From: Streptococcus sp. 2342
GTDB taxonomy: Bacteria > Bacillota > Bacilli > Lactobacillales > Streptococcaceae
NCBI RefSeq assembly: GCF_013276795.1
Contig: NZ_VMLR01000002.1
Span: 62,001-126,000, forward strand
Length of the DNA: 64,000 nt
Reading direction: 5' to 3'
The notes beneath the pieces are model-generated. The model ran no database searches. It was given only the letters and a program-made list of their open reading frames with translations, and was not told where the DNA came from. Each line of letters begins with the position of its first letter. The stretch's first letter is position 1. Made by a program: the position numbers and the translations under genes. Shown one piece after another: positions 1 to 11,818 of the stretch.

Positions 1-381
1 TGTAATCTCTTGAATATCCATCCAAATATATCCAAGTGAATCATTCGCACCATCAGACACAGCTTCCGAAGTCGTAACTTGAGGTGCACTCTCATTCATT
101 TCTACATCATACAAAACCATGACATGGTGAACTATAAAATTTTTTAACTCTTCCCTGACAAAAACATCGTAGATTCGAGGATTGGAGTAACTTTTAACAG
201 TATATCCCGTCTCTTCCATAACTTCTCTAGTCAGCGTTTCCGTCAGTCCTTCTCCAAGTTGCTGACTGCCTCCAGGTAAATCATACCGATGTTGATAAGG
301 GCCTCTCGTTTTTTCAATGCAGAGTAACTTCCCATTTTCAAAGCAAACAGCGTAGACTCCAAAGTGTCTTTTAATTTCCAT
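1..381 (-). CDS. Nudix hydrolase (3' end outside window)
   Basis: The start is ATG at 381 behind AGGAGG; about 127 codons are visible and the frame is still open at base 1. The Nudix box is complete: a Gly, five residues, Glu, then REVMEETGY, matching the pattern GX5EX7REUXEEXGU. Nudix enzymes hydrolyse nucleoside diphosphates linked to another group; the substrate cannot be read from this fragment. The sequence before the box (RYDLPGG) is typical of MutT/ADP-ribose-type members. The gene follows the SDR gene with a 9-base gap, so both are probably in one transcript. Confidence 0.85.
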   Translation of the reverse strand, partial: MEIKRHFGVYAVCFENGKLLCIEKTRGPYQHRYDLPGGSQQLGEGLTETLTREVMEETGYTVKSYSNPRIYDVFVREELKNFIVHHVMVLYDVEMNESAPQVTTSEAVSDGANDSLGYIWMDIQEIT

Positions 382-390
382 CAGATCCTC

Positions 391-1089
391 CTACTTCAAA
401 GACCAGCCACCATCTATTGTCAGAATTTGTCCCTGCATGGCAGATGCCTTTCCACTGGCCAAAAAGAGACTGACTTCTGCCACTTCCTCTGATTCAATCC
501 AGCGTTTGATTGGCGTTTCACTAGCCACCCAGTCCGCTAAACCACCTGGTTCAAAGTCGGCAGCGGTCATACCCGTCTTGACTGCTCCTGGAGCAATCCC
601 AAAGACCTGAATCCCAGCTTCTGCATAGTCTATAGCCAACTGCTTTGTAAATCCAGCCAAGGCGTGCTTAGAGGAAGTATAGGCATGACCACCTCCACCA
701 GCTAGGCTTGAAGCAATGGAGCACATATTGATAATGATTCCCTCTTTATTCTCTAACATTTGTGTCAAATAATACCGAGTCAACTCAACAGGAGTCAGAT
801 AGTTAATTTCAAAAATTTCTTGAATTTCCTGCGCTGTCTGTTCCAAAAGTGGTTTATAATCGTCCAAAATTCCCGCAGTATTGCACAAAACATCAACCTG
901 AGGACACCAGTCAAAAATAGGCTCTAAGTCCAAGGTCAAATCTCTCTGTAAAAAATGGAAATCACCCTGTAATAGTGGATTTTCACCTTGGTCCACTCCG
1001 TAGACTTTATAGCCCTCCTCTAAAAAAAGGCGAGCTTGAGCCAATCCGATACCTGAACTTACCCCTGTAATGAGTACACGCCTAGTCAT
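391..1089 (-). CDS. SDR-family oxidoreductase (3-oxoacyl-ACP reductase-like)
   Basis: 232 residues, the normal size of a classical short-chain dehydrogenase/reductase. The N-terminal cofactor motif is TGVSSGIG (residues 8-15), followed by a Rossmann fold, an N-A-G type motif (NTAGIL near residue 70) and the catalytic YxxxK as YTSSK near residue 137, with the Ser about 12 residues earlier. The C-terminal LTIDGGW is typical of FabG-like members. The real FabG of streptococci is in the fab cluster, so this is likely a paralogue acting on another carbonyl substrate. Its start overlaps the end of the DUF2829 gene by 8 bases, indicating coupled translation. Confidence 0.9.
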   Translation of the reverse strand: MTRRVLITGVSSGIGLAQARLFLEEGYKVYGVDQGENPLLQGDFHFLQRDLTLDLEPIFDWCPQVDVLCNTAGILDDYKPLLEQTAQEIQEIFEINYLTPVELTRYYLTQMLENKEGIIINMCSIASSLAGGGGHAYTSSKHALAGFTKQLAIDYAEAGIQVFGIAPGAVKTGMTAADFEPGGLADWVASETPIKRWIESEEVAEVSLFLASGKASAMQGQILTIDGGWSLK

Positions 1090-1318
1090 GCACTTCTACC
1101 CAATCCGTCGCCAAAACATCACAAGGTGTCGGGCTCCACATAGAAAAACCTTCTCCTTCGCCAGAAACGTTGATTAGGAAGTAAGGCGTCACTTCAAGTG
1201 CAACTCCGTTTTGTTCAATAGTGTCAAAAAGTTGGACATAGTTTTCAGCCCCTCCCCAACCAATTCGTACATATTTTTTCTTAGCCTTTAATCCAGGCAG
1301 GATCTCTTCAAATGTCAT
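1082..1318 (-). CDS. DUF2829 (Tad2-like) small protein
   Basis: 78 residues starting MTFEEILPGL. The longer frame begins at 1348, but AAAGGAG lies just upstream of the ATG at 1318, so I chose that. The pattern is typical of DUF2829: an N-terminal helix, a basic and Trp turn (YVRIGWGG), a central PYFL strand, and a C-terminal W-P-T...D.LATDW end. Phage members of this family (Tad2) sequester the signalling nucleotide of Thoeris immunity; chromosomal members are mostly uncharacterised. It shares 8 bases with the SDR gene. A hairpin and then an IS element lie directly upstream, so its original promoter region may have been disturbed. Confidence 0.75.
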   Translation of the reverse strand: MTFEEILPGLKAKKKYVRIGWGGAENYVQLFDTIEQNGVALEVTPYFLINVSGEGEGFSMWSPTPCDVLATDWVEVHD

Positions 1319-1360
1319 GTTTTTCTCCTTTAATTCTACATTCTTCATTTAATTATAACA

Positions 1361-1385
1361 AAAAACCGTTGTGCAACGGCTTTTT
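1361..1385. terminator. bidirectional hairpin with A/T tails
   Basis: Five A, then CCGTTG / CAACGG arms around a two-base centre, then five T. It lies between the IS element and the DUF2829 gene and probably ended a unit that the IS interrupted. Almost the same sequence, with CCGCTTTGCAACGG at its core, occurs at about 49688-49711. Confidence 0.7.
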
Positions 1386-1407
1386 GAGTCATTTTAAATC
1401 AAAATCA

Positions 1408-2293
1408 ATAAGCATTTTATAATTATAGTCATTTAGTTTTAAAAAAGCGTTCCAAACATTCAAAAATATTTGGAACTTCCCTTAATAAATCAGTCACTTT
1501 CTTTTTCAAGATAGCCAAGCTTGCTCAATAGGATTCAAATCTGGTAAATAAGGTGGTAAAGGTAAGAAAAAGTGTTTATCTTGAAGGTAAAGTTCATCCA
1601 AGATATGCTTGAGATGAAAACTAGCATTGTCCATAACAATGACATGAGGTGTCTTCAAAGCAGGCAGGAGTTGCGTTTTAAACCACTCCACAAAGAAATC
1701 GATTGTCATACTTTCCTTGTAAATCATGGGAGCTATAAACTCTCTGTCTACTTGTCCTGCAGCAATTGAAGTCCGCTCAAAACGCCGTCCGCTAATCTTT
1801 TCATAGACTTTCTCCCCTCTAGGAGCCCGTGCATAAGAACGATAGAGGTAGCGGTCGATTTCCGTTTCGTCATTATATACGATTGGTAAATCTTTTAGGC
1901 TATTCAAAATATCAAGAAACTCAGCGACTTTCTCTAGATCTTGTTCCTTAGAGCTAATCGTCTTTTTTAAAGTGACATGAATTGCTTTAAAGCTGTCCAT
2001 ACTGAAGGAACAGCGCAATCAAAATGTACCGCAATTTCCCGTAAAAAAGCGTCTGGATGAGCCTCTACAAAGGCTTTCAATTCTTCTAAAGGAATCTTTC
2101 GGTTTTTGACGACTCGCTTTTTCCTCTCTAAGTGTACTTGTTCACGTCTTTCTGTTCCCACGTGAAGAAAGTTCTGACGCCAACATCAAAAACTTTGGCT
2201 GCCTCGACATGGCTGTGGTCCTTTTTGATGTAATCTAAGGCTCCTTGTTTAAAATCTCTACTATATGCCATAGATTTATTAGACCATGCTTAT
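1408..2293 (-). mobile_element. IS630-family insertion sequence (IS630-Spn1-like), decayed
   Basis: About 886 bp. The left edge reads ATAAGCAT (1408-1415) and the right edge its complement ATGCTTAT (2286-2293), each carrying the TA expected for IS630-type target duplication. Inside is a single transposase coding region in minus orientation, broken by several frameshifts. The ends were set by eye from these short matching octamers, so they may be off by a few bases. Confidence 0.8.
1429..2271 (-). pseudogene. IS630 transposase, multiply frameshifted
   Basis: Reading from ATG at 2271, an N-terminal helix-turn-helix segment (MAYSRDFKQGALDYI...) runs into a stop after a shift near 2150. The next piece (ending SVWTALKQF) is in another frame, and the shift near 1985 leads into the DDE catalytic region. 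That region shows the Asp of IVYNDE, the HVIVMDNASFH block and the Glu of DLNPIEQAW. A third shift near 1510 separates the last 25 codons (KKKVTDLLREVPNIFECLERF), which end at the stop at 1429-1431. IS630-Spn1 naturally uses two overlapping frames, but three shifts mean this copy is dead. Confidence 0.85.
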
Positions 2294-2389
2294 TTTAAAC
2301 TAAGCAACTATATCATGTCTTGAACTGACTATTTTATATATTGTCTTACTTCGTCTTCACAAAAATATATCAAAAATCAAAAGCGCTTA

Positions 2390-2485
2390 GGAAAAAACTC
2401 CATTTCATGAGAGAATGCAATAAATCTTCCCACAATAAAACGCATAATATCAAGTTTTTTTGAACTCCTGATATCATGCGTTTTT
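2390..2485. repeat. dispersed hairpin repeat, SPRITE-like; acts as sufB terminator
   Basis: A variable left part is followed by TTCCCACAATAAAACGCATA and a long imperfect palindrome (ACGCATAATATCA / TGATATCATGCGT) with a T-run. The same arrangement occurs at 42758-42848. Both copies sit just downstream of minus-strand genes (sufB, trxB), where they would terminate transcription. I believe this is the pneumococcal family named SPRITE, but I name it from memory of its description, not from a match. The rest of the 2294-2572 gap shows no gene. Confidence 0.6.
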
Positions 2486-2572
2486 CTGTTCTTAAAATAT
2501 TTTTTCTCAGTTTCTTGTTGTCACAAGTTCATCTTCAAAGTCCTTGATTTTGAGTAAATCTAAAATCAAATT

Positions 2573-3985
2573 TTATCCGACTGACCCTTCCATTTCATAG
2601 CTAATCAAGCGGTTGAGCTCAACGGCGTATTCCATTGGAAGTTCTTTAGTGAAGGGTTCAACAAATCCCATGACAATCATCTCAGTTGCCTCAGATTCTG
2701 ACAATCCACGACTCATGAGGTAATAGAGTTGTTCTTCTGAAATCTTAGAAACCTTGGCTTCGTGTTCCAAAGCAACTTGTGAGTTGTGGATTTCATTAAA
2801 TGGAATAGTATCTGATGCTGACAAGTCATCCATGATAATGGTGTCACACTCGATGTGAGAAACAGATTTCTTAGAGTTTTTGTTAAAGGTTACTTGTCCA
2901 CGGTAGTCAACCTTTCCTCCACCTTTAGCGATGGATTTAGATACGATAGACGAGCTAGTATGTGGAGCGTTGTGGATCATCTTAGCTCCAGTATCCTGGT
3001 GTTGCCCTGCATTGGCAAAAGCGATCGAAAGCATGGTACCACGCGCCCCTTCTCCATCTAGGTAAACAGATGGGTATTTCATAGTTGTTTTGGCACCCAA
3101 GTTTCCATCAATCCACTCAACCGTGGCATCCTTTTGAGCTTTAGCACGTTTCGTTACCAAGTTATAAACGTTATCAGACCAGTTTTGGATGGTTGTATAA
3201 CGCATATAAGCTCCATCCAAGGCAAAGATTTCTACGATGGCCGCATGCAAGCTGTTACTTGAATAAGTTGGTGCTGTACAGCCCTCTACGTAGTGGACAC
3301 TTGCTCCTTCATCAACGATAATCAAAGTACGTTCAAACTGACCAGTATTTTCGTTATTGATACGGAAGTAGGTTTGAAGTGGAATATCTACCTTGACCCC
3401 TTTTGGTACGTAGATAAAGGTTCCACCTGACCATACTGCTGAGTTAAGGGCAGCCAACTTGTTATCTGTTGGTGGTACCAACTTGGCAAAGTATTGTTTA
3501 AACAAGTCTGGGTATTCTTTAAGAGCAGAATCCGTATCTGTAAAGATAATCCCCAATTTCTGGAACTCTTCCTTCATATTGTGGTAAACCACTTCTGACT
3601 CGTACTGGGCAGAGGCACCAGCTAGATAAGCACGCTCAGCTTCTGGAATCCCAATACGTTCAAAGGTTTCTTTAATCTTTTCAGGAACATCATCCCAAGA
3701 ACGGGCTGGTTTATCAGATGGTTTTTGGTAGTAGATCAAGTCATCAAAATCAATCTCTGACAAGTCTGCTCCCCAAGTTTGCATGGGCATTTTTTTAAAT
3801 GTTTCGTAAGACTTCAAACGGAACTCTAACATCCACTCAGGTTCTCCCTTTGCAGCTGATAGTTCACGAATGACATCTTCATTCAATCCTTTTCCTGTCG
3901 ATAGGACAGGCTTTACATCATCATGGAAACCAAATTTATATTCACCAAGGTCAATTGGTTTTGGTTCTACTCTTTCTTCAGCCAT
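2573..3985 (-). CDS. sufB: Fe-S cluster scaffold protein SufB
   Basis: 470 residues, the standard SufB length. It is a scaffold subunit of the SufBCD complex, on which iron-sulfur clusters are assembled in the cytoplasm. The C-terminal beta-helix contains [33 protein letters not shown] and a final GFVEPF motif shared with SufD. It is the last gene of sufC-D-S-U-B, 53 bases after sufU, with its own AAAGGA site in front of the ATG. The SUF operon is the main Fe-S assembly system of streptococci. Confidence 0.97.
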   Translation of the reverse strand: MAEERVEPKPIDLGEYKFGFHDDVKPVLSTGKGLNEDVIRELSAAKGEPEWMLEFRLKSYETFKKMPMQTWGADLSEIDFDDLIYYQKPSDKPARSWDDVPEKIKETFERIGIPEAERAYLAGASAQYESEVVYHNMKEEFQKLGIIFTDTDSALKEYPDLFKQYFAKLVPPTDNKLAALNSAVWSGGTFIYVPKGVKVDIPLQTYFRINNENTGQFERTLIIVDEGASVHYVEGCTAPTYSSNSLHAAIVEIFALDGAYMRYTTIQNWSDNVYNLVTKRAKAQKDATVEWIDGNLGAKTTMKYPSVYLDGEGARGTMLSIAFANAGQHQDTGAKMIHNAPHTSSSIVSKSIAKGGGKVDYRGQVTFNKNSKKSVSHIECDTIIMDDLSASDTIPFNEIHNSQVALEHEAKVSKISEEQLYYLMSRGLSESEATEMIVMGFVEPFTKELPMEYAVELNRLISYEMEGSVG

Positions 3986-4038
3986 AATATCCTTTCTTTC
4001 TTCATTTCTAATGATTCATAAGACAAAAGAAACTTGTC

Positions 4039-6965
<2,927 letters not shown>

Positions 6966-6992
6966 TTACTTCTCCTAAAAGATACGAGGGAA

Positions 6993-7763
6993 TTACAATT
7001 CTTCCTTGTAATCGTAGCCAAGTTCTTCAGCTAGTTTTGCGTATCCTTCACGTTCCAAACGCGCAGCCAATTCTGGACCACCTGAAAGGACAACACGACC
7101 TTCCATCATCACGTGTACCACATCAGGTGTGATGTAGTTCAAAAGACGTTGGTAGTGAGTGATAATCATAGCACCAAAGCCTTCACCACGCATAGCATTA
7201 ACACCTTTAGAAACAACTTTAAGGGCGTCAATATCAAGACCAGAGTCAATCTCATCCAAAAGGGCAAAAGTTGGTTCCAACATCAAGAGTTGAAGAATTT
7301 CATTACGTTTTTTCTCACCACCAGAGAAACCTTCGTTGAGGTAACGCTCTGCCATTTCTTCTTTCATGTTGAGCAGTTCCATCTTCTCGTCTAACTTAGT
7401 GATAAACTCACGAACTGAAATCTTTTCATCATCTTCCTTACCAGCATTCATTGCTGCACGAAGAAACTCAGCATTGGTAATTCCAGGAATTTCTGATGGA
7501 TATTGCATAGCAAGGAAAAGTCCCATACGCGCACGCTCGTCCACTTCCAACTCAAGGATGTTTACGCCATCAAACAAAACTTCACCTTTGGTAACTTCAT
7601 AGTTTGGATTTCCCATGATAGCGGCAGAAAGAGTTGATTTACCAGTACCATTTGGTCCCATGATAGCGGCAATTTCTCCTGTTTTCAGGGTCAGGTTAAC
7701 CCCTTTTAAAATTTCTTTTCCTTCAATCTCAACGTGAAGATCTTTGATCTCTAATACTGACAT
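6993..7763 (-). CDS. sufC: Fe-S assembly ATPase SufC
   Basis: 256 residues starting MSVLEIKDLHVEI; the frame runs 36 codons further up, but AAAGGAAC precedes the ATG at 7763 and known SufC proteins begin here. It is the ABC-type ATPase that drives SufB-SufD. Visible motifs are Walker A GPNGTGKST, the signature FSGGEKKRNEI, Walker B FALLDEIDSGLD and the H-loop ITHYQR. It is the first gene of the SUF operon, about 90 bases downstream of a good extended -10 promoter. Confidence 0.97.
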   Translation of the reverse strand: MSVLEIKDLHVEIEGKEILKGVNLTLKTGEIAAIMGPNGTGKSTLSAAIMGNPNYEVTKGEVLFDGVNILELEVDERARMGLFLAMQYPSEIPGITNAEFLRAAMNAGKEDDEKISVREFITKLDEKMELLNMKEEMAERYLNEGFSGGEKKRNEILQLLMLEPTFALLDEIDSGLDIDALKVVSKGVNAMRGEGFGAMIITHYQRLLNYITPDVVHVMMEGRVVLSGGPELAARLEREGYAKLAEELGYDYKEEL

Positions 7764-7861
7764 GATAGTTCCTTTCTTTTTCAAGACCTTTACAGTTCTT
7801 ACTGGAAACATACTTGATTTCCCTAGAAAATACGGTAAAAGGTCAATAAATATACTTTTAT

Positions 7862-7869
7862 AGTATAAC
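7862..7869 (-). promoter_or_regulatory. predicted extended -10 promoter of the suf operon
   Basis: On the minus strand the sequence reads TGTTATACT, a TGn-type extended -10. Transcription should start near 7855, giving a leader of about 90 bases before sufC. It partly overlaps the T-run of the terminator that ends the upstream dnaX unit. No clear -35 box is visible, as is usual for extended -10 promoters. Confidence 0.5.
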
Positions 7870-7891
7870 AAAAAAAAGCCTAAAAGGCTTT
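7869..7891 (-). terminator. terminator of the dnaX-DUF3272 unit
   Basis: On the minus strand AGCCT-TTT-AGGCT is followed by eight T. It separates the DUF3272 gene from the suf operon. Confidence 0.8.
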
Positions 7892-7913
7892 GATTTTGTC
7901 TAGAAGCTGAGGA

Positions 7914-8108
7914 CTAGTCTTTTCCTTTTAAATGCTTGTCAATGACATCTACTATTTTGCCCATCAAGTAACTGACTCGAAAATTTCTAAAGAGTAAAAT
8001 GGCCCAAAAGGCTGCCATAATATAGCGACCAGTCATCCAGGCTTCATTGAAAAAATAGGTCTCAGCAGCTGTAAACAGTGCGATGATAATAAATTGTTGT
8101 CTATTCAT
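7914..8108 (-). CDS. DUF3272 small membrane protein
   Basis: 64 residues with two hydrophobic stretches (about 5-18 and 29-40) and a basic tail (DKHLKGKD). It matches the streptococcal DUF3272 family as I remember it; no function is known. It follows dnaX by 27 bases but has its own extended -10 whose position predicts a leaderless mRNA, because no Shine-Dalgarno sequence is present before the ATG. Confidence 0.75.
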   Translation of the reverse strand: MNRQQFIIIALFTAAETYFFNEAWMTGRYIMAAFWAILLFRNFRVSYLMGKIVDVIDKHLKGKD

Positions 8109-8114
8109 AAACTT

Positions 8115-8123
8115 ATTGTATCA
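8115..8123 (-). promoter_or_regulatory. extended -10 giving a leaderless DUF3272 mRNA
   Basis: Minus strand TGATACAAT, then exactly six bases (AAGTTT), then the ATG at 8108. With standard spacing, position +1 is the A of the start codon. No ribosome binding site is present. Confidence 0.6.
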
Positions 8124-8135
8124 TGAAATCTTTCT

Positions 8136-9791
8136 TTAGTCTTCCTCTACCTTCACTTTATCAGCCAAAAATTCAAATCCTTCTGGAATCAGGCTTTCTT
8201 CTACTTCTTTTTCAGTTTGAGAAGATTTGGCTTTGGCTGAAAAGGCTGCGCGAACTTCTTTCCATTCCTCCATGGAAATGGCTAAAATCTCAGGTGAAAA
8301 ACCTGCTGCCTGACTGAGGATATTGCCAAACATGGTGTTGAGATTGTCTCGTTTCATGGTTTGACCAGCATTGAAGTTAGATTCAAAAGCAAGAATGGCA
8401 TGGTGTTCATTGGCCGCAACCGGTTGAGAACCAACTAGCAGAGCCTTATCAGGGCCTCCTAGACTTTCAATCACCTCTCCCCAGGCATTCTGCAAACGAA
8501 TCAGATTTTGACGTGCTAAATCAGGATTTTCGACAGCCTCTTGTAAGATAGATTGAACTTTATTGCGATCCACACGATAGACTGTCTTACCTGCCGCTGG
8601 ACGACTAGGAGCTGGGGTTATTGGCTTGGGCACCGTTCCCACATTGGCGAGTTCTTGTTTGAGACGGGCAACTTCCTGTCTAAGTGCAGAAATTTCATGT
8701 TCAACCGCCCCTGAAAGAGCTGGTTCAAGCTTGATTTCTGCCAAACGGATGGTCATCATCTCAGCGTAAATCTTGGGCTGCAAACTAGACTTAATATCTG
8801 CTAAACTGACTGTCGCCAAGCGAATCATTTCAAACAGATTTTCTTGAGGAAGTGTCAAATTTTCTACAAAGACTGGACTATGATGAGTGTTTTCTCCCCC
8901 TGTTTGGACAATTAACAAGTCTCTTAAATAGTGCAAAAGGTCGGTCACAAAACGAGTCATGCTCTTACCATTGTCAAAGAGAAGATTTAAGCAAGCTAAG
9001 GCTTTGGGAACATCCTGTTGAGACAAGGCGGCCACATAATCATCCAAGGCTGATAGGCTAATGGTGCCAGTAATTTCTTCAGAGATAGCAGTCGTCAGCT
9101 CATTTCCCTGTGTCAAACTCAGGGCTTGATCCAAAATAGACAAGGCGTCTCGCATTCCACCTTCAGCTCGTCTAGCAATGACTTCCACAGCCTCTGGTTC
9201 AGAACTGATATTTTCTTTATCTAAGATATAGTGGATATGTTCCTTAATATCCTGTGTTTTAATTGATTTAAATTCAAAACGTTGCACACGGGATAGAATA
9301 GTGGCAGGAATCTTGTGCAATTCAGTAGTAGCTAAAATAAAGACCACATTCTGTGTTGGCTCTTCCAGCGTCTTTAGAAGAGCATTAAAAGCCCCTGTAG
9401 ACAGCATGTGAACCTCATCTATGATATAAACCTTATAACGAGCAAGGCTAGGCGCATAGGTAGATTTATCACGAATTTCACGAATTTCATCAACCCCATT
9501 ATTAGAGGCCGCATCCATTTCGATGACATCTTCTAAACTACCATCCGTCACTGCCTGACAGATATAGCAGTTATTACATGGTTCACCACCCACTTGATTG
9601 GGACAGTTCATAGCCTTGGCAAAAATCTTAGCCACACTGGTTTTTCCCGTTCCACGAGGACCAGAAAAAAGATAAGCGTGACTTATTTTCTCTTGCTCTA
9701 CCGCTTGTTTAAGAGTCTTAGCCACAACTTCTTGACCAACCAACTGAGAGAAGTTTTGACTTCTATATTTTCGATAAAGTGCTTGATACAT
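8136..9791 (-). CDS. dnaX: DNA polymerase III subunits gamma/tau
   Basis: 551 residues. It is the clamp-loader ATPase of the replicative polymerase. Walker A is GPRGTGKT (44-51), the zinc module uses Cys 63, 72, 75 and 78, Walker B is IIDEVHML, and a sensor-1 motif ILATTE follows. The region after about residue 360 is the less conserved tau tail with a coiled coil (EISALRQEVARLKQELA). I see no slippery sequence for a gamma frameshift. It overlaps the stop of the upstream fRMsr gene by one base (TAATG), so translation is coupled. Confidence 0.96.
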   Translation of the reverse strand: MYQALYRKYRSQNFSQLVGQEVVAKTLKQAVEQEKISHAYLFSGPRGTGKTSVAKIFAKAMNCPNQVGGEPCNNCYICQAVTDGSLEDVIEMDAASNNGVDEIREIRDKSTYAPSLARYKVYIIDEVHMLSTGAFNALLKTLEEPTQNVVFILATTELHKIPATILSRVQRFEFKSIKTQDIKEHIHYILDKENISSEPEAVEVIARRAEGGMRDALSILDQALSLTQGNELTTAISEEITGTISLSALDDYVAALSQQDVPKALACLNLLFDNGKSMTRFVTDLLHYLRDLLIVQTGGENTHHSPVFVENLTLPQENLFEMIRLATVSLADIKSSLQPKIYAEMMTIRLAEIKLEPALSGAVEHEISALRQEVARLKQELANVGTVPKPITPAPSRPAAGKTVYRVDRNKVQSILQEAVENPDLARQNLIRLQNAWGEVIESLGGPDKALLVGSQPVAANEHHAILAFESNFNAGQTMKRDNLNTMFGNILSQAAGFSPEILAISMEEWKEVRAAFSAKAKSSQTEKEVEESLIPEGFEFLADKVKVEED

Positions 9792-10288
9792 TAGGCTTTC
9801 TCCTCAAACATTATAAAGTCCCATTCTGTCTTTTCAAGCAAAATAGCGACAAATTGTTCCAAATAATCTCGATCCATAGCATCATAATCATCAATCTCTG
9901 AAGAATCCAGATCCAGAACACCAAGTAATTGACCTTTCTTTACCATCGGCACGACAATTTCACTTTTAGCACGACTATCACAAGAAATATAGTTGGGATA
10001 AGTTGTTACATCTCCAACTAGAACAGTTTCCTGAAAGTGAGCTGCCTCCCCACAAACACCCTTTCCAAGTGCAATACGGATGCAGGAAACACCACCTTGA
10101 AAGGGACCCAAAACCAATTCCTTTCCATCGAACAAATAAAAGCCTGCAAATACAGTATTAGGAAAGCGTGATTTTAGAAGAGCACTGGCGTTGGAAAGAT
10201 TTGCCAAAACATTGGTTTCGCCTTCCAATAAAAAAGAGAGTTCTTCATTTAACATTTGATAACGTGATTGTTTTTCTGATTCTAACAT
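9791..10288 (-). CDS. GAF-domain free methionine-R-sulfoxide reductase
   Basis: 165 residues forming one GAF domain. All three cysteines that mark the fRMsr/MsrC family are present: [17 protein letters not shown] and [11 protein letters not shown]. These enzymes reduce free methionine-R-sulfoxide with thioredoxin, protecting against oxidants such as the H2O2 made by mitis-group streptococci. The C-terminal [15 protein letters not shown] is typical. The gene overlaps dnaX by one base, and its start codon sits six bases after an extended -10. Confidence 0.88.
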   Translation of the reverse strand: MLESEKQSRYQMLNEELSFLLEGETNVLANLSNASALLKSRFPNTVFAGFYLFDGKELVLGPFQGGVSCIRIALGKGVCGEAAHFQETVLVGDVTTYPNYISCDSRAKSEIVVPMVKKGQLLGVLDLDSSEIDDYDAMDRDYLEQFVAILLEKTEWDFIMFEEKA

Positions 10289-10294
10289 AGAACT

Positions 10295-10303
10295 ATTATA
10301 TCA
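10295..10303 (-). promoter_or_regulatory. extended -10 giving a leaderless fRMsr-dnaX mRNA
   Basis: Minus strand TGATATAAT, six bases (AGTTCT), then ATG at 10288. The -10 hexamer and TG motif are perfect. There is no Shine-Dalgarno sequence between promoter and start codon. Confidence 0.7.
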
Positions 10304-10324
10304 AAAAAGGCTTACAGACAAAAG

Positions 10325-10357
10325 AAAAATCCCTTGTTTAGAAAACAAAGGATTTTG
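10325..10357 (-). terminator. terminator of rpsA
   Basis: Minus strand AATCCTTTGTTTT-CT-AAACAAGGGATT followed by a T-run, 17 bases after the rpsA stop codon. Confidence 0.85.
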
Positions 10358-10373
10358 TGAATTTTCAATTTGA

Positions 10374-11576
10374 TTAAAGTTCGATATCACCGAACAAGTC
10401 AGCCATTGAGAATCCTGTTTGTGTTTCTGGAAGTTCGAAATCACGTTTTTCTTGACGTTTTGGACGACGTGGACGAGCAGCACGTTTTTCTTCTTTTTGT
10501 CCTTCTTCTTGAGCTGGACGCTCTTCAAGAGCTTTAATAGAAAGTGATACACGTTCTGCATCTGCGTTAACTTCAAGAACTTTAACTTGAACTTCTTGAC
10601 CAACTTTAAGAGCTTCTTTTGGATTTTCAATACGTTTGTGTGAAATTTGTGATACGTGAACAAGTCCATCGATACCTGGCAATACTTCAACAAATGCACC
10701 GAAGTCAGTCAAACGTTTAACTGTTCCTTCTACTACATCACCTTTAGCCAATTTTTGCTCAACGCCATCCCATGGTCCAGGTGTTGTTGCTTTAAGTGAA
10801 AGTGATACACGTCCTTCTTCTTCGTTAAGATCAAGGATTTTCACTTCAATCTCTTCACCAACAGTTACAACTGATTTTGGTGATACGTTACGCTCGTGTG
10901 ACAATTCAGTCAAGTGAACCAATCCGTCAACACCACCAAGGTCGATGAAAGCACCAAAGCTTGTGATACGTGCAACTTTACCAGTTACAACATCACCAAC
11001 AGCCAATTTACCGAATACTTCAGCGCGAGCTGCTGCAGTAGCTGCTTCAACAACTTCACGACGTGAAAGGATAAAGCGGTTTTCTTTAGCGTCAACTTCT
11101 TTGATTTTAGCGTCAAATTCTTGACCTACAAAACGCTCAGTGTTACGTACGAAACGAGTATCCAACATTGAAGCTGGGATAAATCCACGAACACCTTCAA
11201 ATTCTACTGAAAGTCCACCTTTAACGGCACGAGTTCCTTTAACAGTAACAACTTCTTCTTCGCGACCAACAAGTTTGTCCCATGCTTTGCGAGCTTCAAG
11301 GCGTTTTTTAGATACAAGGTATGTAACTGTATCAGTATCTTTACCAACTACTTGACGAAGTACAAGAACATCCAATACTTCTCCTACTTTAACAAAGTCA
11401 TTGATATCTGCATCGCGATCGTTTGTCAATTCGCGAAGAGTCAAGACACCTTCAACACCAGTTCCAGAGATTGCAACGTTAGCTTGAGTCGCATCAACTG
11501 TCAATACTTCAGCACTAACAACATCACCAGTTTCAACTTGGCTAACGCTATTTAGCAAATCTTCAAATTCGTTCAT
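10374..11576 (-). CDS. rpsA: 30S ribosomal protein S1
   Basis: 400 residues, the four-domain short S1 of Firmicutes. Four S1 RNA-binding repeats are visible at about 15-90, 104-174, 194-263 and 279-348; repeats 3 and 4 are the most typical (TSFGAFIDLGGVDGLVHLTE and DFGAFVEVLPGIDGLVHVSQ). A basic stretch (ARPRRPKR, 367-374) precedes an acidic end. It binds mRNA on the small subunit. Codon use is strongly biased, as expected for high expression. The start follows GGAGGA. Confidence 0.96.
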   Translation of the reverse strand: MNEFEDLLNSVSQVETGDVVSAEVLTVDATQANVAISGTGVEGVLTLRELTNDRDADINDFVKVGEVLDVLVLRQVVGKDTDTVTYLVSKKRLEARKAWDKLVGREEEVVTVKGTRAVKGGLSVEFEGVRGFIPASMLDTRFVRNTERFVGQEFDAKIKEVDAKENRFILSRREVVEAATAAARAEVFGKLAVGDVVTGKVARITSFGAFIDLGGVDGLVHLTELSHERNVSPKSVVTVGEEIEVKILDLNEEEGRVSLSLKATTPGPWDGVEQKLAKGDVVEGTVKRLTDFGAFVEVLPGIDGLVHVSQISHKRIENPKEALKVGQEVQVKVLEVNADAERVSLSIKALEERPAQEEGQKEEKRAARPRRPKRQEKRDFELPETQTGFSMADLFGDIEL

Positions 11577-11585
11577 CTAAAAAAT

Positions 11586-11611
11586 CCTCCAACAATCAAG
11601 TTTTTCTTAAA
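11586..11611 (-). promoter_or_regulatory. leader hairpin in front of the rpsA ribosome binding site
   Basis: The minus-strand leader has TCAAGTTT-AAG-AAAAACTTGA just upstream of GGAGGA. A -10-like TATAAT lies at 11679-11684, implying a leader of about 95 bases. S1 genes are often autoregulated through their leaders; whether this hairpin does so is my inference. Confidence 0.4.
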
Positions 11612-11737
11612 CTTGACATACTTATAATTTTTTTCCTAAGCACCCGCAAGGACATGTTCATATCATTCACGTCTTTCAATTATAAAAATAAAATACCCTA
11701 AGATATTTTGCTTTTTATCTTGATTATTACCTAAGAA

Positions 11738-11809
11738 CTGGGGTAGCTGGATTCGAACCAACGCATGAGGGAGTCAAAGTCCCTTGCCTTACCGCTTGGC
11801 TATACCCCA
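11738..11809 (-). tRNA. tRNA-Gln (anticodon TTG)
   Basis: The minus strand folds as a full cloverleaf. Acceptor arms are TGGGGTA/TACCCCA, the anticodon loop is CTTTGAC within GGGA..TCCC, and the T arm is GGTTCGAATCC. The discriminator base is G. CCA is not encoded. Confidence 0.95.
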
Positions 11810-11818
11810 TTGATAAAA

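Noticed and set aside
1429..2271. Programmed frameshifting in the IS630 transposase
   Set aside because: IS630-Spn1 uses one shift, but here at least three are needed and one lies at the C-terminus, so decay is the better explanation.
8136..9791. Programmed frameshift producing a gamma subunit in dnaX
   Set aside because: No A-rich slippery site followed by a hairpin is visible.
10301..10699. 132-codon Lys/Leu-rich frame on the minus strand
   Set aside because: Out-of-frame shadow of rpsA and its terminator.
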